From positions 18,709,286-18,773,285 of the forward strand of contig CM036762.1 of assembly GCA_020796225.1 (NCBI GenBank): a stretch of 64,000 nt of DNA, in the 5' to 3' direction. Origin of the DNA: Arion vulgaris (Eukaryota > Mollusca > Gastropoda > Stylommatophora > Arionidae). The notes beneath the pieces were generated by a model. It had not been told where the DNA came from and did not search any database. It worked only from the letters and a program-made list of their open reading frames with translations. Below are positions 31,154-43,787 of the stretch, piece after piece; position 1 is the first letter of the stretch, and the number at the start of each line of letters is the position of its first letter. The position numbers were made by a program, and so were the translations under genes.

Positions 31154-31405
31154 GATGGGCGTCTATAGCTTAAGCGTTAGTGAGCTCGATCAAAGCCCAA
31201 GTGTACCTGGTTCAAACTCCGCAGCAGGCAGTTTGAAAGCAGATTTGTGCCTGTGGATTTTTATGAACTGTAAAAATAGACCTCACCGTTCAGAAAGCAA
31301 TAACAGACTACTGAAAGTATAAGTGGTGCCTAGAAAATCAGCGACTCGTTTACTGTGGTTGATGGTGACGTGCTGTAAAGGATATGCCACAATTTTCATT
31401 CATTT
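31154..31405 (+). repeat. SINE family E (tRNA-derived head), complete
   Basis: GGGCGTCTATAGCTTAAGCG head, box-B-like GGTTCAAACTCC, GAACTGTAAAAATAGACCTC, and end GGTTGATGGTGACGTGCTG. Related inverted copies at 44815-44935, 57530-57640 and 58015-58160. Confidence 0.78.
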
Positions 31406-31751
31406 TCAGTTTCTTTAAATATGTGATTTTTGCTGCAGTAAAACTGGTTGCCAATAGTGACAGATAAACAAACATAAATTTTGACTGCCTTCACATCTAC
31501 AACAGACACAAATCAGTGTTTGACAAAACTACCTTTATGAAGATGTCTCTACCTACCTTGTCTGTGATTTGGATGTTCTTGTATGAATTAATCTGATTTG
31601 TATTTTACCTGTGTCCTGTCCTTGATAAAAGAACTTGGTTGATTTTGTCTGTTGTATTGTAAATTGGTGATACTTGATTTGTTGATCTTTGAACTATTTC
31701 TTTAAATTTGTATGAAATATTTTCCTTTTTCTAACAAATTAGCTGAGAAGC

Positions 31752-31990
31752 CGCCAGTGGTTACGGGCCCAAATTTGGGTGTAAAGAATAGAACCACTGT
31801 TACCTGCCATGCATGTCGTAAGAGGCGACTAAGGAGGTTTGGCTGAAATCGGATGCATATGTCCTAAGCGTGTAGAATTCTATGCGTTTAGGGCCTACAA
31901 ACCAATGTTCAACTATACACATTCTTGGCAAAGATCAAACATATCACAAAGAGTGATTAAAATTGGTCGTAAGGACGAACACAAAGAAGA
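31752..31990 (+). repeat. SINE family A, complete with 11-bp TSD
   Basis: Flanked by AGCTGAGAAGC at 31741-31751 and 31991-32001. Core GCATGTCGTAAGAGGCGACT; tail CACAAAGAAGA. Confidence 0.9.
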
Positions 31991-32249
31991 AGCTGAGAAG
32001 CACATAGCCTTTGAGAAACTTTTGAATACAAATACTATGGAAGAATCCTTAAAATATGAACACAAAAAAATCACAAATGAATCCATAATATAAGATTTAA
32101 ACATTGAAAATAGTTCATTGTTGAAAACAATAGTATAATGAAAAGTGAAATATTGTGGTCATATAAAACACCATGAAGGACTTTTAGAAGACAATAATAG
32201 AAGAGTATATACTAGTTATGAGAAAGATTGGTTACTGAACAAACGTTGA

Positions 32250-32475
32250 GGTTCTCTGTGGCTAAGAGGTTGTATGTGTTCCATTAGGCCGTATTGTTCA
32301 CAGGTTCATTTTTCGGAGATCCTAGAATTGTTGCAGGAGCTACAAGCTCATGCCTATTGAATACTTTCTGTACTTGTGTGCCATATTTGCAGAATGAGCC
32401 TTTTGGGGAAACTTGGTGCAATGAAGTCACTTATTTATCATTAGACTCTTTAGAACTGATATCAGTACGGACAAA
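32250..32475 (+). repeat. SINE family F
   Basis: GGTTCTCTGTGGCTAAGAGG head, GGAGATCCTAGAATTGTTGC, and ACTTGGTGCAATGAAGTCAC near the end. Diverged relative to 23785-24030. Confidence 0.7.
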
Positions 32476-33974
32476 CCCATAGGTGCTCAGTCTCCCCTAG
32501 CAAATGTCGAAGCTTATGTGTGCTAATGGTTACAAAGACTTGCTATCCCATCAGACGTCCTTTAAGAGGAAAAAGGGGAAGGTCAATGAGAAGATGAGTT
32601 GAATATGCAATAAATAGATGTACCTTGAATGTATGAGAGAGATTTTGAAGGAAGTCATCTAACACTTTATGATGTAAAAAATGTGCATGTAGATTTCATT
32701 ATTACTGTACTATTCATCATTTGTAATGTGTTTTATTGATATTATTTGTGGACAATAAAAATAGTTGTTTGCAGCAACAGAATTGTGTGTTTCATTCATA
32801 AAAATACTATACATGCAATGACAGTTTGGAAGTAATGGGCACATGAAGAAGTAACGTTTTTGTATTTTGTAATATTAAAATTCTTCAGGTACGCCTAGGC
32901 CTTCACCTTACCCCTCTTAAATACATACATACCTGGAGAAGAGATCTGGAGACTGATATTAAAAGGTTAGGTAAAACTTGGAAGAAATGACTGGAAGAAG
33001 TTTGTGGAAGAACTGAGCTCCATTGGGAGTTGAAAGGTGAAGAAGAATGACAGTTTACAAATTATTATTATATGAGAACATTCAATTACACATTTTGTCT
33101 ACCTAGCCTCTCCAGAGGAATTCTTGTCACTCTGGCATTTTATTCATCTCTCCTTCCACTGGATCACTTTGAAGCAACAAGTTTAGTTAGTTGTACTACT
33201 CTTCTTGTGTTTGTGCCCTGTTAATTGAGGGGTAGTCAGGGCATGGAAAAGTGGAAAACAACTATTGAGACCCTATGCTCCAAAGGAGAGGAATAATAAT
33301 AAGACATCCAACAGCAGTTCTGAGAAACTGAAGGACATCCCCACTATCCATCGTCAACTCTCCAACGATCAATGCTGTTGGTGCAAGCCTGTCCACTCTC
33401 TCACTGCTACAAACACATTCAGGACAATAGATCCATATTAGCTTCTGGAAGTTGAAAACATTGATAGATGACATCCACTCATACAACAACCTGCCGTTTT
33501 GAACCCTGAAGCATCGACTGAGAGTCGGACACAACAACGGGCTCAGTAAATGAAATCACTATAGGCAAAGAAAAATTATGATATGCAGGATGTTGCAATA
33601 TGGCAGCAAAGCTCCACAAAATTAGATAAAGATTACAAAAGAACAACTCGTCAACTCTAGGTTTCAACAACATTCTTCATATTATCTTGCCTTGAATGAA
33701 ATAAATAGTTGTAGATTTGTTGTATTTGATATTTTATGCACTTTAATATACAGTATAGTTCAGATCAAAATCTTTATTGACACATTGAAGACATGATACA
33801 TTCTATGAGCCACAAACATTTAATTATAAATACTAGGATTAAACATAGACAAAGCATTGAGCATTTTAAGTAAGAGATGTCATTCCACTTGTCTTCTCTC
33901 CAGATTTGTGGGACGATACCATTCTCCAGCTGTAGTTTATTATGTCAAGCAATTTCATCTTAGTTACTGAGCTC
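32476..33974. other. Intergenic region between the two convergent genes
   Basis: No gene is supported. An AATAAA lies near 32754 (GACAATAAAAATAG) on the + strand and could be a distal polyadenylation signal for RMI1, but nothing ties it to the gene. About 32895-33050 resembles LINE tail sequence. The - frames at 33262-33673 have no recognisable domain. Confidence 0.4.
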
Positions 33975-34540
33975 AGATTATGCCTGTGTGTTACCAGGGT
34001 CCATAGGGAACAAAAAATGTCATAAGAGACAACTGAGGTAGGGCCAGGAAGCTACCTAGTAAATAAAATGCGTTGCATAAATCAAATGTGCAGAATTACT
34101 TGAGCGCATAATGTACAATGTCTGATTGCAGGTGGCTTTTGGTTTTAAGTTTGGAGATAGCGTTTTGTAGTTCTCTGGGTTTATATGTGCTTTCAATATT
34201 ATGTTATAGAAGAGTCCTCCGTATATCTTGGACAGAGAAGAGAACAAATAGATCTATCCAGAAAGAACTCAAAATCAAAGAAACCTGACTGATGCTACAA
34301 ATACAAAAGAGAAAATTGAGATATTTTGGACATATAAAAAGACAGAAGGGCTGAAGAAGAAATCATGGAAGGAGGCATACTGGCAAAGAGAAGAGGGAGG
34401 TAGACTACGGAGAAGATGGATTCAGGATGTAACTGATGGTCTGAACATGACGGCTGCAAGGCAGGCCATCTGGCCTATGAGAGAGAAGTTCCAGAGGACT
34501 GTTGGGGTGGCAAAGTTCTGCTCAGGACAAGTTATTTGAT
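33975..34540 (+). repeat. Partial SINE B followed by an RTE-like LINE C-terminus
   Basis: 33975-34130 is a shortened family B SINE (GTGTGTTACCAGGGTCC, CTACCTAGTAAATAAAATGC). 34235-34540 encodes, in broken + frames, [13 protein letters not shown], a GRRHTGKEKRE basic stretch and a C-terminal helix. This is the same LINE block as at 17073-17306. Confidence 0.68.
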
Positions 34541-35174
34541 GATGAGTTCTCTGGAGGTGATGGGTTCTCATTTTGAAACAGAGGAATGGGCCACCTTTTT
34601 ACCTCTCTGGGATAAAGAAAAATTACAACTTGAACAGCTTTGCTGCACTGCACTAGCATGCAGCCATTAAATTCCCTTAGACTCTCTCCCAATTGTCCGA
34701 CACCCCTAAACAGCTGTCATTAGCCCTAAACGCTTAAACAGCTGTCATTACTGCCCTACAGGCGTAATGACAGCTAACGACCTCTCTTGATGATCTTTGT
34801 TTATGTTTAGATTACTTTCTGTACTATATGTTGTAGCTAACATGTCTTCCACTTTCATCCAGTGCAATATTCTATCTTGTTGAGTTGGATTCTTCTTTTA
34901 GGGACTTGATGGCTCATGTCATAGGGACTAGGTTTTCATGTTCATAACTATTTCTGCTAGGCTCTCACGCCGATCAGTAGCACTAAGTTGTAGCAGATGA
35001 TCTATGCAGTACCCAGTATTGCAATTACAATATGATTCCTGGCATCTATGTCTGTATTATAGTGTACAGATACAAATTTCTATGATAAACAAAAAAAACC
35101 TCAAGTAGATCAAATGGATGTCGATACCTAGCACATTCTGTTCAATATGTTTTAATTCAAACAATAAAAGCAAA

Positions 35175-35180
35175 TTTATT
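35175..35180 (-). promoter_or_regulatory. Candidate polyadenylation signal of PPIL6
   Basis: TTTATT on the + strand, AATAAA on the - strand, about 55 nt past the distal in-phase TGA (35233-35235) and about 110 nt past the proximal one. The position is right for the end of the PPIL6 transcript. Confidence 0.5.
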
Positions 35181-35232
35181 TCAATCTGTTTTAAAATGAA
35201 TTAACATTCTTAAATTTGATTAAAGTTTCTGC

Positions 35233-35346
35233 TCAGAATTCATATTTGATTACACCAGACTTGATGATCTTGATCTTGCATTTAGTGCTCATTTGTAGTT
35301 TTGATCTTCAATCTGTTTTAAAATCTGAGTTCCTTCAATGACTTTC
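35233..35346 (-). pseudogene. PPIL6: PPIL6 exon 7 (C-terminus, frame disturbed)
   Basis: Acceptor CTCATTGCAG. After the split Gly codon it reads KVIEGTQILKQIED, matching human QLIEGTEVLKQLEL. It stops at TGA 35289-35291 after QNYK. In the other frames TTNEH and then KCKIKIIKSGVI follow. These look like the expected TxNERP and KCKI C-terminal segments, so at least two small indels have disturbed the end. Confidence 0.78.
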
Positions 35347-35489
35347 CTGCAATGAGACACCAGTTCAGTTTTATATATCAAGTTACAACAAATTCGGAAA
35401 ATGCTTACATTATATGTATAATACTTATTATAAATTGCAGCCATCCACAAAATACCTATCAACATTAAAGAAAAGGTCTAAAGACACAG

Positions 35490-35700
35490 GATTGACTTCA
35501 TGATTCCTCATATTGCTCTGCCCATCTCTGCAGAAATGGCAAGCTGCCTCCTGAGAGTATTGCTCAAAGCACAAACTCTATAGTTCTTGCAATGATTCTA
35601 GGAATTACTGTGAAAAATACACCCATCAACAAAATGGTGTGATCTCAATTTGAACACACAACCTACGCAAGGCAAACCACTTAGTCACAGAGACCCTGAA
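35490..35700 (-). repeat. SINE family F, reverse copy, in PPIL6 intron 6
   Basis: Inverted body (TGCAGAAATGGCAAGCTGCC, TATTGCTCAAAGCACAAAC) and inverted head with CACACAACCTACGC. Compare 63125-63360. Confidence 0.7.
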
Positions 35701-36322
35701 GAAAAATTCAGTACAGCAAACATACAGACAGAAACACACACTAATTTATACTGTCTTTATAATAGATATCATACTCTGGTTGAGAACAGATTTTATCATT
35801 AACTTGTAAACTGTATCCAAATAGGACATCTCATGTGCAATTGTGGTATTGATAATATGATATGGAAACCAATAAATATGGAATAGTTACCTTAATACCA
35901 TCCTAAAACAAGTTTTACAGAGATACTAACAATCTTAGACCACTGATTTCATTTACAGATAAAAGTGTACTTAAAATATACAGAAACTATTATAGTCCTG
36001 TACATCTAGTGCTGACAGGGCACATCTTGAAAACCAGATCAGAATATAAAGAAGGACCCTTTCCTACAAGCCAGAGGGAAAACGAAAGAGGGAAACCTAG
36101 ACATAGAGGAAGAGATTAGAGGCAGAGATTAAAGATATAGCTAAAGATAGGGAAAACTTGGCTTAAGAGGGTCTATGTCTCAACAGAGATTAAAGATATA
36201 TGGAAGATATAGCTAAGGATAGGAAGATATAGCTAAGGATAGGAAGACTTGCCATGAGATGGTTGAGGGTCTATGTCTCAACCAGAGATTAAAATGATAC
36301 AAGAGAGAAGAATTGTACATAC

Positions 36323-36458
36323 CCAAAAGCCACAAACTTTGTGTCCATCCAAGAACAAGGCTGCAGAGTTATGTAAAACTGTGATCCATTTGAGTGGCGA
36401 CCTCGGTTTGCCATTCCTACAATACCTCTTTCGTTGTGTTTAAGGATGAAATTTTCAT
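36323..36458 (-). CDS. PPIL6: PPIL6 exon 6
   Basis: 136 nt; starts with AT completing an Asp codon and ends in phase 2 at TTTGG|GTATGT. NERGIVGMANRGRHSNGSQFYITL..SWMDTKFVAFG is the most conserved cyclophilin block (human NKRGVLGMANKGRHSNGSQFYITL). The Trp in SWMD is at the position of cyclophilin A Trp121, and KFV replaces the usual KHV, as in other PPIL6 proteins. Confidence 0.95.
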
Positions 36459-36679
36459 CTGATGAAAGCAGACAATAAACACAAAAATCACCTTCCTTTT
36501 TTCTATTAGAGCTACTACTGCAATTAACTGATTTGTATGAAACCTGTATCAAAATATATGCTGTTGTAGAGATTTCTAAAGTTATTATTTTCTACAAATA
36601 AGCTTAGCTTCATGCACACACTTCCTAATCTTGTATGTGTTTTGTAGGATTCAATTAACTTTTTATTTTCTCCGGGAGG

Positions 36680-37075
36680 AGGAGGTCTACGTGGCGTAGA
36701 GGCTAGGTGCTCACATCTCATTCCAATGTTACTCGGTTCGCTCCCCTTTTGGAGCCATCTGGATATTTTCCAGAGATCTCGGTGTAGGTGAGATCGAATT
36801 TATAGTCTATCGGAAGCGGATGATAAAATGTAGGTCCCACGTTCAAGTTGAGCAATTAAAGAACCCCCGGCAGTTCACAATCGAGAAGAAGAGGCTGGAA
36901 AACCGCTGTCCGGGCAAGATTCATTAGAAAATTTAATTCCTACAAAATACCCTCGCTGGTGCTATAGAATTCACGTACTGCCGTCCCAAAATCTTCCAGT
37001 GTAAGAAAGACATCGAGCACACATGTTACTCACCGAGTGCAATGATGATGGTCCTATCTATCAAACAATCTTTTC
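36680..37075 (+). repeat. SINE family D, near full length, in PPIL6 intron 5
   Basis: tRNA-like head GTGGCGTAGAGGCTAGGTGC with box-B-like CGGTTCGCTCCC. GAGATCGAATTTATAGTC is in the body and TTACTCACCGAGTGCAATG at the end. Aligns with 11390-11820. Confidence 0.82.
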
Positions 37076-37127
37076 TCGCCAATAAAAGGCTGCTAAATCT
37101 GCCCTAGATTTATAATTAGTTAAGAGA

Positions 37128-39705
37128 ATAATAGCCGTCCATGCATGCGGTATGACAACAATCTCAGACGTGTACTGTTGCACCTCTCGGTGTGTGCGGA
37201 GGTGACTGTAGAGTCCAATCCTAGAACAGAATCCCCGACCACAGGTGGGGCATACATGATCAGGTTAGACATGTGCGTGTTGTGTGCTCTGTCTTTTCGC
37301 TGCTCGTTTTCTCTGTGACTCAACAATACAATGATTCTCAGCTATTCGGGTTCCTCTTTTGTTGTTATAGCGCCACATTTGGCGATCTTGCATAGGATTC
37401 AGACGTATTGTCTATATCGAAGCATTTCAGAGACACTTTAAGAGTGTCTTTAAAGCGTTTTCTGTCCACCAGCTAAACGTCTGCCCCCTTCAAGCTGCCA
37501 TACATCAACTGTTTTGGGATGCGTTATCAGGCATTCGAGCAACGTGACCGACCCATCTCAGTTGGGCCTTCTCAACAAGGTATTGACGCTTGGGATCTTT
37601 GCTCTTGAGGACTTCGCTGTCTGGAATTTTGTCCTGCCAGTTTATTTTTAGTATTCTGCTGAGACAGCTTGTGTGGAAATGGTTTAATTTTCTTGCGTGT
37701 CTGCTATACACGTCCATGTCGCACTGCGTCAGCAGCGTTTTAGCACTATGGCCTGGTAAACTTTCAGCTTTGTGACTATGCTTATCCCTTCCGTTCCCAC
37801 ACAGTGACACGTAACCTTCCGGACGCAGCACTGGCTTTGGATATCCTATTGTGGACCTCAGAATCTATGTTTGCCGATCTGGATAGGAGGCTGCCAAGAT
37901 AAGCAAAGTTGTCCGTGACTGGAGACGCTGGTGTTTAATGTTGATGATTGGATGAATACTGTTCTCTAGGGCGGCTGGAACATGACCTCTGTTTTTGGTG
38001 TTAATGGTAGAGGCCAAACCTATCACAGGCCATTGAGAACTTGTCCATGTAAGTCTGCATTCTTCCTCAGAGTTGGTAGCGAGGGCACAGTCGTCAGCAA
38101 ACAACAGGTTGGAGATAGTTGATTCTTTTACCTTGGTGAGGATTTTAACCTCCGAAGATTGAATAGGTTACCGTCTGTCCTGATCTAATCTTTACCCCAT
38201 GTTCGTCGCCTTCCCAAAAGACATCCGTGAGCTATGGCAGCAAACATCATGCTGAAGATGTTGGGGCCAGTACCAGCCCTGTTTGACGCCGTTGGTGACA
38301 TGGGCGGTTTCGACAGCTCCCCCTCTCAAGTACGTGCCATCATGCCCTCGTGAAACTGTTGGACGATCTTGATGAATTTCCTTGGGCATCCAAATTTTTC
38401 CATGATCTTCCATAGACCCTCCCTGTTAACCGTGTCGAAAGCCTTTGTCAGATCGACAAAGACCATATAGAGGTTACGGTGCTGCTCTTGGCATTTCTCC
38501 TGTAGTTGGCGAGCAGCAAATATCATGTCTGCTGTTCCACGACCTGCTCTGAAGCCACATTGGGTCTCAGGAGTAAGTCCTGTTCCAGGTGATCGATTAA
38601 TCGATTGAGGACTCTGGCCAGTATTTTGCCAGCGATTGACAGGAGGGAGATCCCCTGTGGTTATCGCAGGCCTGGCGGTTTCCTTTCCGCTTGTACAGGT
38701 GGACAATAGTGGCATCCTTTAATTCCTGTGGCACACGTTCGTTGCACCAAATGGATGTAAATAACTCTTTCAATTTTAGCATCAACGTGGGCCCTCCTTC
38801 TTTGTAGACTTCGTTTGGTATTGAGTCCGCACCCGGTGCCTTCCCGCTGGACATCTGGCTTGCTGCCTTCTTGACCTCTGCTAAGGTAGGTGGAATATCA
38901 AGCTTGGCATTGATTGGGACCTGGGGCATGCGCTCTATGGCTTCATAACATATAGTGGATGGATGGTTGAGGACAGAACGGAAGTGTTCTGCCCAGCGAT
39001 TTAGTATCTGAGGCTTGTCAATTAGTAGCCTTGCTCCATCTGCATCGAGTATGGGGGGGTGAGATTGTTGAGGTCCGTAAACAGTTTTTAGGGCATCGTA
39101 GAAGCGTTTGAAATCATGTCTGTCTGCATATATCTGGATTTCATCAGATTTTTGGCTTAGCCATGCGTCTTGTAATTTCCTGATTCTCTCTTGAGCCCTT
39201 TTACGAGCATCCAGGAAAGCTGTTTTTTTGGATGATGATGATGGGTCATTTTGATAGGCTCTGTATGTCTCATGTTCTCGTGAGAAGGATAGACTTGATT
39301 TCTTCGTCATTTTCGTCAAACCAGTCGTGGCTCTTGCGTACAGAGTGTCCTATGAGCTCAGAGGTAGATAGGTACACGGTGTCTCTGAGGGCAGTCAAGT
39401 CATCGTCCACGCTGGTTTTGCCAATTGGAGTCCTTCAATTTGTCGTCCAGGTCTCTTATTAAACTTTCGTGACAGCGGAGCTTTTCAATTTGGAGACTGC
39501 CAGCTTTTTGTTGGTTTCTGACCCTGGTGACGTTTCTAGGCTTGATTCGGAGGTTGAGCTTTGACACGATCAATCTATGATCGGTCCAACATTCTGCTCC
39601 GCATATAGCCTTTGTGACTCTGACGTCCACGTCTGTCATTTTCCTTACGATGGCGTAGTCAATGAGGTGTCATTGTTTGGAGCGGGGATGAGAATACATG
39701 TTACT
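37128..39705 (-). mobile_element. 5'-truncated LINE (2.6 kb) with C-terminal C2H2 finger, in PPIL6 intron 5
   Basis: On the - strand, from 5': the end of the AP endonuclease (ECWTDHRLIVSKL, about 39590), the linker, and the RT core with SSGKAPGADSIPNEVYK, ETQCGFRAGRGTADMIF, FVDLTKAFDTVNREGL and LFADDCALATNSEEE. The C-terminal region has [10 protein letters not shown], and then a CPxCGRxFCSRIGLYSHLR-type zinc finger ending at a TGA at 37164-37166. Frameshifts break it into several pieces. The endonuclease start is missing. Copies of the same family lie at 46571-47014 and 49110-50620. Confidence 0.9.
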
Positions 39706-39729
39706 CATCATCATCAAGGTGCGTATCCT

Positions 39730-40760
39730 TTATAGGACTTTGCTCTCTTTGCAGCATATCTGAAATTCACTCTGTCTCTTGCCACTTCGTCGATGGTCAT
39801 GTTCATGGTTTCTTTAATATCTTGTAGCCATCTTCTTCTTGGTCTGCCTCTGGGACCCTACCCTCTAGTATTATTCTTTCCAGGCCGTCGTGATGCTTGT
39901 ATGACCAAAGTATGTAATTTTTCTGTAAAGTATGTTGTTTATCAGCCAATTCTCTTTAACATTTAGTTCTTTCCGGACATCAGTGTTCTTTCTTTTTCTC
40001 CATGTTACTCCACTCGCTAAACTTGTATTTGCTCAAGTCTCTTTCAACAGGTGGTGAAGGGTGTCATGATAATAGTTTCTGTAGCTAGCTGGTTATGCAT
40101 GCAACTTATTTGTAACCAATACCATGCTTGATATTAAATTTTTTAGTCTCTGGATCGTGTTCTCATCAGTGGCCAGCTCATAATCTTAGAAAAGGCTGTT
40201 GTGGAGAGATATTTTAGTATGTCATTTTTATCCAGATCAAATATTTCTTTGGCAGAAACTTGTCATCTTGTTCATTACTACAAATGCTTACGTCTCTATT
40301 CTATCTATATCCTCTTCGTGTCCTGATTGACACATAAGGCTTCCACAAGTGACTTCCACTGTTGCCGTTCTGCTGCCTTTCTATCAACCGTCTCCCACGT
40401 CAGGCCTCACTCCTTCAACTCTCTCACCACCGTTCTTCTCCATGTTTCCTTTGGACGTCCAGGCCTTCTCTTCCCATCCGCTGTCCATCTGAGAGCTGTC
40501 TTAGACAATGCCCCCACTGGCATACGACATACATGTCCAAACCACCTCCATCTTCATCTCTAATGATGGTCTCCAAGGATGCATAGTCTGTTCATTTCAA
40601 AAACTCATTTGTGATGGTACTTGGCCAACATATTTGCAGGATTTATCTTAAACATTTATTCTGAAATGTCTCCAACTTGTGTATTATATGTTGGGTCATC
40701 TTCCAGCATTCACTACTGTATAATAGCACTCCTGGTACATTACTTCTATATATTTTAAGT
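39730..40760 (-). pseudogene. Two LINE C-terminal fragments
   Basis: About 39990-39730 on the - strand encodes an RTE-like tail (KITYFGHTSI..RQTKKKMATRY) in a broken frame. About 40760-40320 is a second tail, best seen as a proline/serine-rich open frame on the opposite strand, which is an antisense artefact. No intact gene. Confidence 0.6.
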
Positions 40761-40892
40761 TTTATCCTAAGATTTAGTTCTTTTGTTTCCAAATTTTGTT
40801 GAGCATAGCAAAACAAATGCTTACGTATCCAGGAGAATTTATCCCCAAGAAACCCTGATTGTTTGAGACCGCTATAACTTTATATACTTTTT

Positions 40893-41130
40893 GCCCATGT
40901 GGCACTGGAGCTCGCAACGAATAGCAACACTGCAACCTACAAGGCATGTCATAAGTGGTGACTGAGGTAGGGGCCTAGGGAAGCTACCTAGTAAATAAAA
41001 AGCATCACAGAAATCGGATGTGCTGGCTATTTGTAGGCGCATAACTGGTACAATGTACCATCACTCTTACGCTCGGATCACATACAAGTCGCAAAGAGTA
41101 GCTAATAAGTGGTCGATATGGAGCATTTAA
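40893..41130 (+). repeat. SINE family B
   Basis: GCCCATGTGGCACTGGAGC head, core GGCATGTCATAAGTGGTGAC, AGCTACCTAGTAAATAAAAA, and tail ATTTAAAGAAGAATA. It directly adjoins the 14-bp minisatellite. Confidence 0.78.
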
Positions 41131-41139
41131 AGAAGAATA

Positions 41140-41590
41140 TACTTATGTTGTAGCACTTATGTTGTAGCACATGTTGTAGCACATGTTGTAGCACTTATGT
41201 TGTAGCACTTATGTTGTAGCACTTATGCTGTAGTATGTGTGTTGTAGCACTTATGCTGTAGTATGTGTGTTGTAGCACTTATGTTGTAGCACTTGTGTTG
41301 TAGCACTTATGTTGTAGCACTTATGCTGTAGCACTTATGCTGTAGTATGTGTGTTGTAGCACTTATGTTGTAGCACTTATGTTGTAGCACTTGTGTTATA
41401 GTACTTGTGTTGTACCACTTATGTTGTAGCACTTATGCTGTAGTATGTGTGTTGTAGCACTTATGTTGTAGCACTTATGCTGTAGTATGTGTGTTGTAGC
41501 ACTTATGTTGTAGCACTTATGTTGTAGCACTTGTGTTATAGTACTTGTGTTGTAGCACTTGTGTTATAGTACTTATGTTGTGTATCACTT
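41140..41590 (+). repeat. 14-bp minisatellite (~32 copies) in PPIL6 intron 5
   Basis: Unit TTGTAGCACTTATG, with variants GCTGTAGTATGTGT and TTATAGTACTTGTG recurring in blocks. This indicates higher-order duplication. It begins at the tail of a SINE. Confidence 0.92.
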
Positions 41591-41815
41591 GATATTATTT
41601 CTCCATTTGTAGTGATGTCTTATTGCCTGTCTGCCTTCAATCCTTTCTTCTACTACAGTCTTCAGCATAGTGTCCTTTTTTTTTGTTTAAATTTGAGGCC
41701 AAAATATTTAACATGCTTTTTGCATTATAAAATTCAGTAATTTCCTTCTCATTAGCATAAAATCAACTATGGAAAGAATATGTTAAGAAAGAGTCTAAGA
41801 CAGGTTTACAAATAC

Positions 41816-41872
41816 CTTCAAATACATGACCAAAAACTGATTCTCCACCATTGCCTCTTCCTTGATAGATAT
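41816..41872 (-). CDS. PPIL6: PPIL6 exon 5 (57 nt micro-exon)
   Basis: Acceptor TTGTTTTCTCAG, donor GAAG|GTATTT. It reads (D)IYQGRGNGGESVFGHVFE(D), matching human DIVYGKGDNGESIYGPTFED. It begins and ends with split Asp codons. It is too short to appear as an open frame, but homology and both splice sites agree. Confidence 0.9.
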
Positions 41873-42621
41873 CTGAGAAAACAAATTCTTAATATCAGAC
41901 ATCCATATCATTAACATTATTCTCTTAATAACAGATATATTAAAGGTATAATATCCATGACTCACAAAAATTAAGTGTAGAATTGTTATTTTAATATAGA
42001 TTTGTTTGATGTAAGAGTTGTCTTTTCTTCAGGACTAGTGAATGCTCCCTATCTAAGTTTGTTTTGGGTTTTCCTTCTAGCTGCATTGTGATAAAGACTG
42101 CCATGTTCTTCCTGTTTTTATTTTAGACTATTTGTGATGAGTTAAATCATAGCCAACTATAAACTTATGGGCCTAGGGACTCAGGTAAAAATTATAGGAA
42201 ATCAGACCACAACCGGTCACATGACCTCGCATTCCAGTATTGTTGTATATAGACAAATTCATTTTAAAATCAACACAAAATGCTAAATCAAAGTTATATT
42301 ATGCAATAAGTTAAGTTTAGCAATAAGGAATATCAATATTACAAATATTTTTCACCAATAAATAACCATAGACTCACAGAATTGAGTAAAATTGCAAAAA
42401 GATTGCAGTGTTCTATCAAACATATATAGACTTCAGCCCCCGACTGAATCTAGGTCAGGAGTTTCCGTCAGTTGTCAGGCCTAGTTATTTAGAGTTGGCT
42501 GTGGTTTACTCCATGACTTGAGTTTTACCAGAGTGTGTGCCCTGGACATGTCATTGCCAATATTCTTGGACATGTACACATTGGCATGTGTTTCCACTCC
42601 TGTGATGGATTTATACTTCTT

Positions 42622-42864
42622 TTTTGCATTTGTTCTTTACGACCAATTTTAATCACTCTTTGTGATATGTTTGATCTTTGCCAAGAACGTGTATATGTTG
42701 CACATTGGTTTGGTAGGCCCTAAATGCATAGACTTCTACACGTTTAGGACACATGCATCCGATTTCAGTCAAACCTCCTTAGTGGCTTCTTACGACATGC
42801 GTGGCAGGTAACAGTGGTTCTATTCTTTACACCCTAAATTTGGGCCCCTGTAACCACTCGGGCG
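42622..42864 (-). repeat. SINE family A, complete with 15-bp TSD
   Basis: Flanked by GGATTTATACTTCTT at 42607-42621 and 42865-42879 with no mismatch, a sign of recent insertion. In PPIL6 intron 4. Confidence 0.92.
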
Positions 42865-43104
42865 GGATTTATACTTCTTCTAAGAGTTTCTGTAGGGTAC
42901 CTAACTCAATATATATAGCTTAGCCCCTGTATGCTCATAGAAGCTGGTTACCATAAAACTGGCATGCAATGTCAGTTACTCCCCCGAAGCACATCATGCA
43001 TGAGCAATTGACTAAGTTGACCAAGACTTTGAAGTTTCTCTGATATTTAATTTTAATATGAAAAACCCTGAAATGTCACCTCTTGCTTAAAAATTCAAGG
43101 TTTG

Positions 43105-43230
43105 TTATTATTATTGTTGTTTGCATTTGTTGTTATCAATCAACTTAACCATTCTTTGTGATATTTTGGTTTATGCAGACAACAGAAATACGTTGCATCT
43201 CAGTTCATAGGTGCCTATGCATGTAGGGCA
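43105..43230 (-). repeat. SINE family C, reverse copy
   Basis: GTTTGCATTTGTTGTTATCA, AACCATTCTTTGTGATATTT and GCCTATGCATGTAGGGCA are the inverted tail, middle and head of family C. It ends 400 bp left of PPIL6 exon 4. Confidence 0.6.
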
Positions 43231-43638
43231 AGAGTAACCAAAAATACCGGCCTACAGGAAATATTTGGGTTTGTCTGAGTTGACAATCCCTTAAATTTTT
43301 TGTCTTTCTGCATCGCATGGCCAACACTCTTTATTGATCATTTTAAAGCAATAGACTTTTGCAAGTATTTAACCTTAGATGGAGTTTACCACTCACTTTG
43401 GGCTGCATTTCTAAACAACGCAACTCCTGAGATGCTCATGGTCGCACAGAGAGGCACCTGCAAAGACCTTACACCCAAACCGGGTGAAATCTCAATCAGG
43501 AGGACTTCGACACCTTCTGTTGCAGCTGTTGGCATTTCACACACCACATTTCTCATCAGCGTAACACTAAGTGATTCATTGCTGGGCTCAAACTGAAGGT
43601 TTAAAAATACAAAGCAGAAACAACAAAAATGGGATTAC

Positions 43639-43787
43639 CCCTCCTTGGATCCATCCATTTTTACAATGCGGTGAAAAATTGAGTTTTCATAACATAAATT
43701 AATGTCTGTTTCTGCTGATTTTCCTACTTCTCCTGAGCAGAGCTGAAGAAAGTTGGCACATGTCTTTGGTGTTAAATCTGAATACAG
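43639..43787 (-). pseudogene. PPIL6: PPIL6 exon 4 with apparent homopolymer frameshifts
   Basis: Acceptor TTTTTCTTCAG. LYSDLTPKTCANFLQLCSGE..CYENSIFHRIV is in frame, with the catalytic Arg of FHRI. The next residues should read KNGWIQGG. The sequence has five A where six are needed, so it reads KMDGSKEG instead. The donor GGAGGG|GTAATC then leaves phase 2, whereas exon 5 needs phase 1, so a further G also seems to be missing. Confidence 0.88.

Noticed and set aside
33262..33673. Two - strand frames (91 and 64 codons) as a short gene between RMI1 and PPIL6
   Set aside because: No domain, no splice-supported continuation and no recognisable start; left as unassigned.
40327..40586. Ser/Pro-rich + strand frames as a gene
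   Set aside because: Antisense of a LINE C-terminal region.
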